47,284 nucleotides of DNA, taken from the NCBI GenBank assembly GCA_948466255.1, contig CAOJZV010000009.1:1-47284 (forward strand), given 5' to 3'. Shown piece after piece: positions 1 through 8,144 of this stretch (position 1 is its first letter; each line of letters opens with the position of its first letter). This stretch comes from an uncultured Bacillota bacterium (lineage in GTDB: Bacteria > Bacillota_I > Bacilli_A > RF39 > UBA660). The translations under genes and the position numbers were made by a program. Under the pieces are notes generated by a model. The model was not told where the DNA came from and made no database searches. It worked only from the letters and a program-made list of their open reading frames with translations.

Positions 1-2
1 AA

Positions 3-76
3 TGGAGCGGGTGAAGAGAATCGAACTCTCGTAGTCAGCTTGGAAGGCTGGGGTTCTACCATTGAACTACACCCGC
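3..76 (-). tRNA. tRNA-Gly (anticodon TCC), CCA encoded
   Basis: Read on the minus strand the sequence folds as a cloverleaf: acceptor GCGGGTG pairs with CACCCGC, the discriminator is T followed by an encoded CCA (positions 3-5), the anticodon loop is CTTCCAA with anticodon TCC, and the T arm carries GTTCGATTC. TCC decodes GGA (and by wobble GGG) glycine codons. It has its own strong promoter at 96-124. Confidence 0.96.
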
Positions 77-95
77 AAATTAGTAGGCATTTATA

Positions 96-124
96 ATTAT
101 ACATATGATAATAGAAAAAGTCAA
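96..124 (-). promoter_or_regulatory. Promoter of tRNA-Gly
   Basis: On the minus strand TTGACT (119-124) and TATAAT (96-101) are separated by exactly 17 bases and lie about 20 bases upstream of the tRNA 5' end. This is a near-consensus sigma-A promoter. Confidence 0.85.
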
Positions 125-172
125 TACCTTTTCTATTTTTTTATATAACTTTAACCTACTATAATATATGCT

Positions 173-1294
173 TTATTTTAATTTCTTATACTGTTTAACA
201 AAAAAATCATCCGTCATACCAGCAATATAATCAATTACCTTTCTTTCATCCGAAGTATTAATTAAATATTCATCGCTCATATCATTTAAATAAACCTTAT
301 ATATAGAATTATCAATATCTCTATTTTTAATTGCAGCTAATGATTTATCAAAAACAGTTCTAAACATAACCTCATATTGATTTCTCATTTCTTCAGAAAC
401 AGCTTTATCATAAATATTTTTATAATTAAATTGTTTTAACTTAACCAGAGCATTAAAAACATCATCACTCATGCATAAATAATCCTTACCGTAGCTATTT
501 ATAATAATATCATGAACTAAAGTATCGATTGTACTACTATTATTTACTCCTAAAACGTCTGTTATTTCCTTTGGAATATCATCAATGTTAATATGGCCTA
601 ATCTAACCGCATCCTCAATATCACGGCCTATATAAGCAATAATATCACTTACTCTTACAACACACCCTTCTAAAGTCATAGGAACTAACTTTTTAACTGC
701 GTTAATATCACTATAGGTCATTTTATATTCATTTAAAAATTCATTTTTAGTTTTCTTTCTAGGGCGATATTCCTTTAAAGCAAATTCACCATTATGACAC
801 ATAATTGCATCTAAAACCTGTAAAGTTATATTTTTACCTTTACCATTTTCTTCTAAGTACATAAGATTTCTTACACTTTGAACATTGTGATTAAAAAAAC
901 CTTCCCCATTTTCTAATGAAATTTTATTAAGAATAGTTTCTCCAGCATGACCAAAAGGCACATGGCCCAAATCATGACCCAAAGCTGCAGCTTCAATTAA
1001 ATCCTCATTTAAGTTTAAAGCTCTACCAATATTCCTAGCTACTTTACTAACCAACTGAACATGAGTCATTCTTTTACTGATATGATCATTATCTATAAAA
1101 CTGTAAACCTGCGTTTTGTCACTATATCTTGAATAAGATAAAGAAAAAATAATACGATCAACATCTCTAAAATAAGGTGTCCTTATATCATTATCATCTT
1201 CCTCTATAAGTCGTATAGCTTCGCTATTTGGACATGCATACGGGCTTAAATTATTATCAAATTTATTCATATTATTTTTTATTTCTTCCAGCAT
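173..1294 (-). CDS. HD-domain dNTP triphosphohydrolase (dGTPase-like)
   Basis: This 373-residue cytoplasmic protein belongs to the deoxynucleoside triphosphate triphosphohydrolase branch of the HD superfamily, which cleaves dNTPs to nucleoside and tripolyphosphate. The metal-binding set is visible: RMTHVQ (His about 78), GHDLGH (His107-Asp108 and His111) and the family-typical VPFGHAGE. The N-terminal SRYSDKTQV region is also characteristic. The ATG is preceded by GAGGTGAT at good spacing. The closest functional models are the single-gene dNTPases of Firmicutes such as YwfO. Substrate preference cannot be read from sequence. The upstream glycosyltransferase gene ends in its own terminator, so this gene is probably transcribed separately. 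Confidence 0.9.
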   Translation of the reverse strand: MLEEIKNNMNKFDNNLSPYACPNSEAIRLIEEDDNDIRTPYFRDVDRIIFSLSYSRYSDKTQVYSFIDNDHISKRMTHVQLVSKVARNIGRALNLNEDLIEAAALGHDLGHVPFGHAGETILNKISLENGEGFFNHNVQSVRNLMYLEENGKGKNITLQVLDAIMCHNGEFALKEYRPRKKTKNEFLNEYKMTYSDINAVKKLVPMTLEGCVVRVSDIIAYIGRDIEDAVRLGHINIDDIPKEITDVLGVNNSSTIDTLVHDIIINSYGKDYLCMSDDVFNALVKLKQFNYKNIYDKAVSEEMRNQYEVMFRTVFDKSLAAIKNRDIDNSIYKVYLNDMSDEYLINTSDERKVIDYIAGMTDDFFVKQYKKLK

Positions 1295-1315
1295 TTTATC
1301 ACCTCATTTAATTAG

Positions 1316-1337
1316 AAAAAACTCATATACTGAGTTT
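1316..1337 (-). terminator. Terminator of the glycosyltransferase gene
   Basis: On the minus strand AAACTCA, a 5-base loop and TGAGTTT are followed by a T run, right after the glycosyltransferase stop codon. Confidence 0.8.
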
Positions 1338-2405
1338 CTATTTGCTTTTCTGAAAAACTAATGAGTTAGAGGCCTCTAAAGCTTCTAATTCATAATTAAT
1401 TATTCCTTCATAAGAACTTATTTTAAAATCACCATACAATAATTCTATTTTCTCAAAAATATCCATATCGTGGACCCCAACTTTAGATGATAATAAACCT
1501 TTATCAACATCTTTCCAATTACCATATTTTTCACTAACCAATTTACAAATATAAAAGCAAAGTCTAGATTTTGTTTCATGAGAAATATTCCACTTTAATA
1601 CCTCGGCTGCTCTTTGTAAACACGTAGAAACTTGAATAAGCTTAATTTGATCAGCGAAAAGTTCAAAGCGACCGCTTTCCTTTGTTCTTATCTCCAATTC
1701 ATCAGCTACAGCAAAACAGTCTAATAAATTAGGATTAACAACAAACCCTCTAGCTGAAACTCCTGAATCTGGTCTTTTACGATAAAAATAATCTTTATTA
1801 TTAAAATTAAGAATACGATTAGAATTAAAAAGTTGTGTATAAGTAAAGGCTACATCTTCCCACATTCTACCTTCTAAAAATTTCATATTTTCTAATGTAT
1901 CACGCCTATAAATTTTATTCCAGCAAGCTGGAGATTGGAAAAAAATTTCACTAGAACTTTTTAAAGTATCCATTTCTCTACCCGGTCTTCTTGTTGTACT
2001 ATCCAAAATGGCATTTAAATGATCATCTTCTTTTACAAATGAAAGCCCTGTTGTAATTACCTCAGGAAAATCATTTTGCTCAGCACCATTATACATATCT
2101 TCAAACATTTTAGGATGAACATAATCATCACTGTCAACAAAACCAATATAATTCCCATCAGCGTATTTCATACCAATATTACGGCTATAACCTTGTCCAT
2201 AATTTTTATCATTACAAACAACCTTAACCATATTAGGGAAAACTTCTTCATAAGCTTTTGCAATATCTAAACTATTATCAGTAGAACAATCATCCACTAC
2301 AATAATTTGAATATCCTCTAAAGATTGATTAACTAAAGAATTTAAACATTCTCCTATATATTCCTCACTATTAAATACAGGAACAATTATACTTACTTTT
2401 GCCAT
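1338..2405 (-). CDS. Glycosyltransferase family 2
   Basis: A GT-A fold transferase of about 355 residues that would use a nucleotide sugar to build a surface polysaccharide, teichoic acid or glycolipid. The N-terminus KVSIIVPVFNSE, the nucleotide-binding VVDDCSTDNS and the metal-binding VDSDDY are typical of GT2, as is the later MWEDVAF, which resembles the acceptor-side ED motif. No membrane segment is evident, so it should act at the cytoplasmic face. A GTG at 2417 is also in frame. I prefer the ATG at 2405 because the fold begins directly after it and AGTGAG lies upstream. It ends in a terminator and is likely monocistronic. Donor and acceptor are unknown. Confidence 0.88.
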   Translation of the reverse strand: MAKVSIIVPVFNSEEYIGECLNSLVNQSLEDIQIIVVDDCSTDNSLDIAKAYEEVFPNMVKVVCNDKNYGQGYSRNIGMKYADGNYIGFVDSDDYVHPKMFEDMYNGAEQNDFPEVITTGLSFVKEDDHLNAILDSTTRRPGREMDTLKSSSEIFFQSPACWNKIYRRDTLENMKFLEGRMWEDVAFTYTQLFNSNRILNFNNKDYFYRKRPDSGVSARGFVVNPNLLDCFAVADELEIRTKESGRFELFADQIKLIQVSTCLQRAAEVLKWNISHETKSRLCFYICKLVSEKYGNWKDVDKGLLSSKVGVHDMDIFEKIELLYGDFKISSYEGIINYELEALEASNSLVFQKSK

Positions 2406-2450
2406 AATATCACTCACTTCTTTACTATATTATACACTATAAAACAAAAT

Positions 2451-2478
2451 AAAAAAAGACTATTTAATAATCATAGTC
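2451..2478 (-). terminator. Terminator of the ASCH gene
   Basis: GACTAT and ATAGTC arms (2458-2463 and 2473-2478) are followed on the minus strand by seven T, overlapping the end of the ASCH gene. Confidence 0.75.
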
Positions 2479-2850
2479 CCAAAGACTTAATTTACCATTT
2501 ACATAAATAGGATTTATCTTCTCAATATTTTCAAGTTTAAAACCATATCCTTCCCAATTTAAATCTGAACTATTGCCAGAATAAACCAAAGGATCTTTTT
2601 CCAAAAGCCTTTTACTCATCCCTTCATCAATATAAACACAGTCAGTTATAATAGCTTTAGCAATAATACAACCACATGGATAATCTAAATTCAAATGTTT
2701 AAATTTTTCCATTGCTTTTTTATCTACACTCTTACCTGCATGAATTAAAATATCACCACGATATTTTGTTTTCCAAGTTCTAAATTCATATTCCTTATAC
2801 CCTTGTGCGATTAAACTAGCATAAGGTTGCTTAATAGTTATCACTTTCAT
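2464..2850 (-). CDS. ASCH domain protein (PUA-like fold)
   Basis: A 128-residue protein consisting of a single ASCH domain. The N-terminal MKVITIKQPYASLI followed by KEYEFRTW and RGDILIHAG is the hallmark pattern of this PUA-like family, whose members bind RNA or modified nucleosides; some are amidohydrolases of N4-acetylcytidine. An in-frame ATG nine codons upstream exists, but the ATG at 2850 starts exactly at the domain and has GGTGGT just upstream. A TATAAT lies about 12 bases before that site. Which activity this member has cannot be told from sequence. Confidence 0.82.
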   Translation of the reverse strand: MKVITIKQPYASLIAQGYKEYEFRTWKTKYRGDILIHAGKSVDKKAMEKFKHLNLDYPCGCIIAKAIITDCVYIDEGMSKRLLEKDPLVYSGNSSDLNWEGYGFKLENIEKINPIYVNGKLSLWDYDY

Positions 2851-2875
2851 CTTACCACCAAAAAAATTATAACAC

Positions 2876-2905
2876 AAAAAAAGATAAATCTAATTGATTT
2901 ATCTT
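2876..2905 (-). terminator. Terminator of rubrerythrin
   Basis: On the minus strand a 10-base perfect stem (2881-2890 with 2896-2905, 5-base loop) is followed by a T run, eight bases after the rubrerythrin stop. Confidence 0.85.
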
Positions 2906-2912
2906 AAATCTA

Positions 2913-3467
2913 TTAATAATTTTCTGCACGCATTTCAAAATATGATTGTGGATGAGCACATACTGGACATACTGCAGGAGCTTTTTCACCATAATGAACA
3001 TGTCCACAGTTACGACAAATCCACATTTTTGGAGCTTCTTTTTTAAATACAGTTTCTGTTTTTACAGAATCTAATAATCTTAAATATCTTTCTTCATGTT
3101 CTTTTTCAATTTTTCCAACTTCCTCAAAAAGGAAAGCTATATGATCAAAACCTTCTTCTTTAGCTGTTTTAGCAAATTCATCATACATATCAGTCCATTC
3201 ATAATGTTCGCCTTCAGCAGCTAATTTTAAAGCTTCCATAGTATCAACTTTTAAACTATCTTTTATATCTCCACCAAATAATAATTTAAGCCATAATTTA
3301 GCATGTTCCTTTTCATTATTTGCAGTTTCTTCAAAAATTGCAGCTATTTGTTGATAACCTTCACTTTTTGCAGTTGAAGCAAAATATGTATATTTATTTC
3401 TTGCTTGACTTTCTCCAGCAAATGCAGTTAATAAGTTTGTTTCAGTTTTACTACCTTTTAATTCCAT
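2913..3467 (-). CDS. rbr: Rubrerythrin
   Basis: A 184-residue non-heme iron protein that reduces hydrogen peroxide in anaerobes. The four-helix ferritin-like domain carries the diiron ligands in two halves ([12 protein letters not shown] and [14 protein letters not shown], then AAEGEHYEW and [15 protein letters not shown]). The C-terminal rubredoxin-like domain has the CRNCG and CPVC iron-binding pairs. The length matches the family. ATG with an AAGGAGG-type site. It stands alone with its own terminator, and a PerR-like sequence lies upstream at 3513-3527, fitting peroxide control. Its presence suggests an anaerobic life style. Confidence 0.96.
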   Translation of the reverse strand: MELKGSKTETNLLTAFAGESQARNKYTYFASTAKSEGYQQIAAIFEETANNEKEHAKLWLKLLFGGDIKDSLKVDTMEALKLAAEGEHYEWTDMYDEFAKTAKEEGFDHIAFLFEEVGKIEKEHEERYLRLLDSVKTETVFKKEAPKMWICRNCGHVHYGEKAPAVCPVCAHPQSYFEMRAENY

Positions 3468-3512
3468 CTTATTTCCTCCTTCATTTAATTAATATAATTA
3501 TGTAGTTATTAT

Positions 3513-3527
3513 TAAAAATGATTATAC
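3513..3527 (-). promoter_or_regulatory. Possible PerR-like operator of rubrerythrin
   Basis: GTATAATCATTTTTA on the minus strand agrees at 11 of 14 defined positions with the PerR box consensus TTATAATNATTATAA. It lies about 45 bases upstream of the rubrerythrin ATG. In such AT-rich DNA a chance match is quite possible, so this is a weak call. Confidence 0.35.
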
Positions 3528-3621
3528 CTTAATAACAATTACCATCTATATTATAACACATTTTATCAATTAATAAAGAAAAATAGTGTGTTTTTTTAAT
3601 GAAATTATATCATTAAATAAA

Positions 3622-3646
3622 ATTAAAACCTTATTATTATAAGGTT
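3622..3646 (-). terminator. Terminator of the anchored unknown gene
   Basis: AACCTTAT, a 4-base loop and ATAAGGTT (3627-3646) form an 8-bp stem. On the minus strand it overlaps the stop codon and is followed by TTTTAATTTT. Confidence 0.8.
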
Positions 3647-4358
3647 ATTTTTGTGATACTTGTTTAATCAATTCATTGTACTGATTCAAAGTATTTACTT
3701 CATCAAATACAATTTTATCATTTTGAATTTTCCATTTATTTTTGTTAGAAACTAATAAATTTATAACTTTATCTTCAACATCTAAAAGATTATTAACTCT
3801 CTGGCTAGCAGTTTCCAAATACCCCTTTGCTTCCTCAAAATCTTTTTCCGCAATACCATTAAGCATTAACTCTTTATATAAATCTGTATAATATTTATCT
3901 AAATGTTTATCTTCAATGTTTTTCATAATTTCTTTAGAACTAGTCATTGTAGTAAGTCTATTTAATTCTTTATTTAATTTTGTTTTAACATCATTAAGAT
4001 ATCCTTTACTAGCTTTAAAATCAGGGCCATCTTTTTTATAATTTTCTGCCGAAAGCATATTAATTAAAGTTGTATCTTCCATAATCTTAAGAACGCTTTG
4101 GCATGTAACCGCATATTCATCTAAATAATTTTTGATTGCCTTTTCAACAACCGCATAATCACCCCTTGTCTTAATAGAACCATCGTATCTATCTTTAGTA
4201 ATATCCTTACTAGCTAATGTACTAACTTCTTTTCTTAAAATATCTTCCTGTTTCAAATCAGTATATAGGAAATATCCAAACAAAGCTAATACAACCACTA
4301 TAATAGAAATTATTCCAATAATTAAATTTCTTTTGCCGTTTTTCTTTTTTACGTTCAT
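3645..4358 (-). CDS. Membrane-anchored helical protein of unknown function
   Basis: I do not recognise this 237-residue protein. It starts with a Lys/Asn-rich cytoplasmic tip (KKKNGKRN), has one membrane helix at about residues 12-32 (NLIIGIISIIVVVLALF) and then a highly charged, mostly helical domain predicted to lie outside the membrane. No lipobox, catalytic motif or repeat is seen. There is a single Cys in the outer domain (AVTCQSV). ATG has an AGGAGG ribosome site. It is followed by its own terminator and preceded by the RNHCP gene on the same strand with a gap of about 50 bases. Confidence 0.7.
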   Translation of the reverse strand: MNVKKKNGKRNLIIGIISIIVVVLALFGYFLYTDLKQEDILRKEVSTLASKDITKDRYDGSIKTRGDYAVVEKAIKNYLDEYAVTCQSVLKIMEDTTLINMLSAENYKKDGPDFKASKGYLNDVKTKLNKELNRLTTMTSSKEIMKNIEDKHLDKYYTDLYKELMLNGIAEKDFEEAKGYLETASQRVNNLLDVEDKVINLLVSNKNKWKIQNDKIVFDEVNTLNQYNELIKQVSQK

Positions 4359-4410
4359 AAAATTTCCTCCTATTATAATTATAACAAATAATTAAATTCT
4401 AAACAAATTT

Positions 4411-4731
4411 TTAATAATTAACTGGATGGCTCATAATCTCAATAACTAAATCCATATTATCATCTTTAGCCATAATATTTTTTCTAATTTCCCCGCAGGA
4501 TTCACATTTATATACTATTTTATATGTGTCTTTAAAATTTTCAATCGCAATAGGTTTTAAAACACCTTTACAAATAGACATTCTATCACCTGGATTAATA
4601 TCTACATGTTTAGAACACAAACAATTAGGACAATGATCCCTAGCAGTATATCCTAATTTTTTTACATCACTTCCACAAACCTCACATATAAAATTTTCAT
4701 CTTTCATTGTAAATTTTTTAGCTTTTTCCAT
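4411..4731 (-). CDS. RNHCP domain zinc protein
   Basis: A 106-residue soluble protein of the RNHCP family, named after a conserved motif that reads here as ARDHCPNCLCSKHVD, followed by PGDRMSICKGVL. There are two zinc-ribbon-like cysteine pairs at the ends (CEVCG and CESCG) plus the central CPNC, so it should bind two zinc ions. The biochemical role of the family is not established; nucleic acid binding is a reasonable guess. ATG has a strong AAAGGGGAG site and a good sigma-A promoter directly upstream. Confidence 0.85.
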   Translation of the reverse strand: MEKAKKFTMKDENFICEVCGSDVKKLGYTARDHCPNCLCSKHVDINPGDRMSICKGVLKPIAIENFKDTYKIVYKCESCGEIRKNIMAKDDNMDLVIEIMSHPVNY

Positions 4732-4747
4732 ATTTCTCTCCCCTTTA

Positions 4748-4776
4748 ATTATACCCTACACTAAAATCATGTTCAA
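4748..4776 (-). promoter_or_regulatory. Promoter of the RNHCP gene
   Basis: TTGAAC (4771-4776) and TATAAT (4748-4753) on the minus strand are separated by 17 bases, shortly upstream of the ribosome site. A plus-strand TATAAT at about 4809-4814 probably serves the divergent U32 gene. Confidence 0.75.
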
Positions 4777-4827
4777 GCTAAACTTTATTTATTTTAGAAA
4801 TTAAGCTATAATTGATGTGGTGATTTT

Positions 4828-7020
4828 ATGACTAAACCTGAACTATTAAGTCCTGCTGGTAATATGGAAGCATTAAAAGCCGCTATTCATAATGGTGCGG
4901 ATGCCGTATATATTGGTGGGAAAGATTTTGGCGCAAGAAAATTTGCCGACAACTTTACGGAAAAAGAAATAATAGAGGCAATAAATTATGCCCATCTATA
5001 TGATACCAAAGTTTATGTAACTGTAAATACCATCATATATGAAAATGAAACAGAAGAATTTATTAAATACTTAAAATTTTTATATTTGAATGGTGGAGAT
5101 GCCGTAATAATGCAAGATATTGGAATGATTAGTTTAGCTCGTAAATTAATCCCTGAATTAGAAATACACGCCTCTACACAAACACATAACTGTAATGACA
5201 ATACACTAAAATTATTTAAAAAATTAGGTGTAACTAGAGTTGTTTTAGCTAGAGAATTATCACTAGATGAAATTAATAATTTACAAACTGATTTAGAAAA
5301 AGAAATATTTATCCACGGAGCTTTATGTATTTGTTATAGTGGATGCTGTTTATTTAGTAGTTTAAATGGTGGACGAAGCGGAAATAGAGGAAAATGTGCA
5401 GGTCCTTGTAGACTTCCTTATACTTTAATTAAAAATGATAAACCTATAGAAACTAAAGGATTATACTTATTAAGCCCTAAAGAATTAAATACTACAAAAC
5501 AAATACAAAAAATACTAGATACGAATGTTCAAAGTTTAAAAATAGAAGGACGTATGAAAAGTCCAGAATATGTTGGATTTATCACTAAAATGTATAGAGA
5601 ATTAATTGATAATAATACTACCCAAAACACAGAAAAAAGTCTAAAAAAACTATTTAATAGAGATTTTACTGAAGGACATCTATTTAATAATAAAAATTAT
5701 GATTTAATGAATATAACAAGCCCAAATCATATTGGCATAGAAATAGGCAAAGTATTAAAAATCGATAAAAAAATAAAAATAAAATTAACTGATGATTTAG
5801 CCCAAAATGATGGCATACGTTTTAAAGAAAGTAAAAAAGGTTTAATTGTAAATAAATTATATAATGAAAAAGGATTATTAATTAATAATGCCAAAAAAGG
5901 AGATATCATTTTCCTTGATAATAAAATAAATATTAAATCTTTAGATACTGTACTTAAAACCACTGATTATAATTTAATAAATGAATTAAAAAGCTATGAA
6001 GAAAAGAAAATACCAATAGATTTTAAAATAACCGCTAAAGAAAAACAAAACATTGAAATTACTATATCTGATAATAAATATAAAATAACTGAAATAGGAA
6101 ATAAAATTCAAACCTCAATTACAAGCCCCATAACAAAAGAAAATATAATTAAACAAATTTCAAAATTAGGAAACACTCCTTTTATATTAAAAAATATTGA
6201 TATAGATATGGACAATAATATATTTATTCCATTAAAAGAATTAAATGAGTTACGTCGTATATTAGTAGAAAAATTAATTCATGAAAAAACTAAAATAAAT
6301 AGAAAACTACCTAATTATTATTATAATCATCCAAATAATAAGAAAAACAGTGATATTAAAATAAATGCATTTGTAAAAAATGAACAACAATTAAAAGCAC
6401 TAATAAACAAAGTAAATAATATTTATACTGATGATTATAATTTATATTTAAAATATAAAAATGATAATATATATTTTAGAACTGACAGAACAAGTACTAA
6501 TTTATTAGATTTTAAAAATGAAAATCTACTACTAACTGAATTAGGAGGAATATATAAGTATCCAAAAAATAACAACTGTATATCAGACTATTTTTTAAAT
6601 ATTGTAAATAGCTACAGTATAAACCTTTTAGAAAAATGGGGAATTAAAAAAATAACTCTTTCACCAGAATTATCACTTAATCAAATAAAAGATATAACTA
6701 AATATAATAATAACATCGAAGTAATCATTTATGGAACTTTAGAACTAATGGTAATGAACCACTGCATAATATCAATGAATGATAAATGTCCAAACTGCAA
6801 AAATAATAAATATTACTTAAAAAATAAACAAAACGAATTATTCCCTATTATAAATAAAAATTGTAAAACACATATTATGCACCATAAAAAACTAGAACTA
6901 TTTGATAAATTAAATACATTAAAAGAAATGGGAATAACAAATTTTAGAATAGAATTATTTAATGAAAATGAATCACAAATAATAGAAATTTTAGACAAAA
7001 TTAAAAGGATAATTAATTGA
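4828..7020 (+). CDS. Large U32 family protein, RlhA-like (23S rRNA hydroxylation)
   Basis: A 730-residue member of the former peptidase U32 family. The N-terminal barrel begins KPELLSPAGNMEALKAA and NGADAVYIGG. The Fe-S cysteines lie around residues 166-195 in GALCICYSGCCLF and NRGKCAGPCRLPY. A long C-terminal extension follows and ends with a Cys-rich segment (NDKCPNCKNN). U32 proteins with this extension match RlhA, needed for 5-hydroxycytidine at C2501 of 23S rRNA in E. coli; the short ones (TrhP) act on tRNA. It is one of few plus-strand genes, has GGTGAT before ATG, and ends in TGA. The C-terminal half is very rich in Asn, Lys and Ile. The assignment to RlhA rather than another long U32 branch is inference. 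Confidence 0.88.
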   Translation: MTKPELLSPAGNMEALKAAIHNGADAVYIGGKDFGARKFADNFTEKEIIEAINYAHLYDTKVYVTVNTIIYENETEEFIKYLKFLYLNGGDAVIMQDIGMISLARKLIPELEIHASTQTHNCNDNTLKLFKKLGVTRVVLARELSLDEINNLQTDLEKEIFIHGALCICYSGCCLFSSLNGGRSGNRGKCAGPCRLPYTLIKNDKPIETKGLYLLSPKELNTTKQIQKILDTNVQSLKIEGRMKSPEYVGFITKMYRELIDNNTTQNTEKSLKKLFNRDFTEGHLFNNKNYDLMNITSPNHIGIEIGKVLKIDKKIKIKLTDDLAQNDGIRFKESKKGLIVNKLYNEKGLLINNAKKGDIIFLDNKINIKSLDTVLKTTDYNLINELKSYEEKKIPIDFKITAKEKQNIEITISDNKYKITEIGNKIQTSITSPITKENIIKQISKLGNTPFILKNIDIDMDNNIFIPLKELNELRRILVEKLIHEKTKINRKLPNYYYNHPNNKKNSDIKINAFVKNEQQLKALINKVNNIYTDDYNLYLKYKNDNIYFRTDRTSTNLLDFKNENLLLTELGGIYKYPKNNNCISDYFLNIVNSYSINLLEKWGIKKITLSPELSLNQIKDITKYNNNIEVIIYGTLELMVMNHCIISMNDKCPNCKNNKYYLKNKQNELFPIINKNCKTHIMHHKKLELFDKLNTLKEMGITNFRIELFNENESQIIEILDKIKRIIN

Positions 7021-7031
7021 TTATCCTTTTT
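7003..7031. terminator. Bidirectional terminator between U32 and DUF5305 genes
   Basis: AAAAGGATAA and TTATCCTTTT form a 10-bp stem around the U32 TGA, with T runs on the plus side and a weaker T-rich tail on the minus side. It separates two convergent genes. Confidence 0.8.
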
Positions 7032-7035
7032 TATT

Positions 7036-8121
7036 CTATCTTCTTAGACGGGCAAAATCCTCATATCTAAGTATATACTTATAAGCTGTCTTATCGTGGA
7101 ATATCATAAACCAACATTCTAAATCTTCACGAATTTCATTATAAATAATTGGTGAATGTAATTCTTCTTCAATATCTACTAAATCAGTAAAATCTTTAAT
7201 ATGAATAACATCATATTCTGTTAAATTAGGAACATTTTCTGCTTTAGCAATAACATCAGCATATTCTTTAAGAATTTTATTAAGCGTCATTACATATTCA
7301 GATTTCTTAGTAGTAGTTATCAAACTGCTACCCATCTTTTTAAGCATATATACCATAAATAATAATAATGCCACGCCTAACACTAATAACGGAATATTAA
7401 CATGAATATCTTCAGTTCCTAATTCTTTATAAATTGTTTTCCCACCATTATTAACATAATCAGGTTTAATTTCTATAGTAGGTTTTACTAAAGGAATTAG
7501 TAAAGTCATAGTATTAGTTTCTTGTAAAGTTTTGTCTTCTCCCTTTAAACCACCTGTAATATTAATTTTAAGAGCAATATCTACACTTGCATCTACTGAT
7601 AAACCAAACTGATTTCTAAAATCCACCATAACTTGATTATATGTATTATAATCAATATTAGCTGTTTTATCTACTGTAATTGTTTTTCCAGTTCCAGATT
7701 TTGTTTCTGATGGAAGAATTGGATAAGATTTAGACCATACCTCTACTGCTTTCCCCTCTGATTCAGAATATGTTCCTTTAGCAGTTGCCACCATATTATA
7801 AGAATATGTATATTCTAAATCTTTTGAACTTTGAAAATTATATTTTGCATTAACTTCAATGTGATCAATCAATGAGGCAATATATTGCTTATTCATACCT
7901 AAAGTACTAGTTGTAAAGAAGTTATTATTTTTCAAAAATACACGATAACTTAAATTACTATTATAACTATATTTATATAATTCCTCTTTTTGATCTTTTC
8001 CTCCACTTATACTTTTGGCAATAGCCCAAATTGAACCAGCCATTACAATTAAAATTATAATAAGTAAAAAGACTTGAACCCATTGTTTTAAAATGATTTT
8101 ACTGCCTCTTTTTTGATTCAT
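7036..8121 (-). CDS. DUF5305 domain membrane protein
   Basis: A 361-residue protein with an N-terminal membrane helix (about 14-36), a long outer region containing YKYSYNSNLSYRVFLKNN and the Tyr-rich stretch typical of DUF5305, a second membrane helix (about 243-262, VNIPLLVLGVALLLFMVY) and a cytoplasmic tail of about 100 residues. DUF5305 proteins occur in archaea and Firmicutes, often beside signal peptidases. Here the gene follows the SipW-like peptidase by 23 bases, almost certainly in one transcript. A role in assembly, anchoring or quality control of the SipW substrates is inference; no enzyme motif is seen. ATG has AAGGAGAG. Confidence 0.78.
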   Translation of the reverse strand: MNQKRGSKIILKQWVQVFLLIIILIVMAGSIWAIAKSISGGKDQKEELYKYSYNSNLSYRVFLKNNNFFTTSTLGMNKQYIASLIDHIEVNAKYNFQSSKDLEYTYSYNMVATAKGTYSESEGKAVEVWSKSYPILPSETKSGTGKTITVDKTANIDYNTYNQVMVDFRNQFGLSVDASVDIALKINITGGLKGEDKTLQETNTMTLLIPLVKPTIEIKPDYVNNGGKTIYKELGTEDIHVNIPLLVLGVALLLFMVYMLKKMGSSLITTTKKSEYVMTLNKILKEYADVIAKAENVPNLTEYDVIHIKDFTDLVDIEEELHSPIIYNEIREDLECWFMIFHDKTAYKYILRYEDFARLRR

Positions 8122-8144
8122 TTTAATCTCTCCTTCTTATTCTT

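Noticed and set aside
2076-2270. A 64-residue plus-strand frame inside the glycosyltransferase
   Set aside because: Antisense of the conserved GT2 catalytic core, Ile-rich and without a start signal.
7018-7020. Mollicute-type code with TGA as Trp
   Set aside because: TGA ends the large U32 gene and the response regulator, and Trp is encoded by TGG in the genes read; the standard bacterial code applies.
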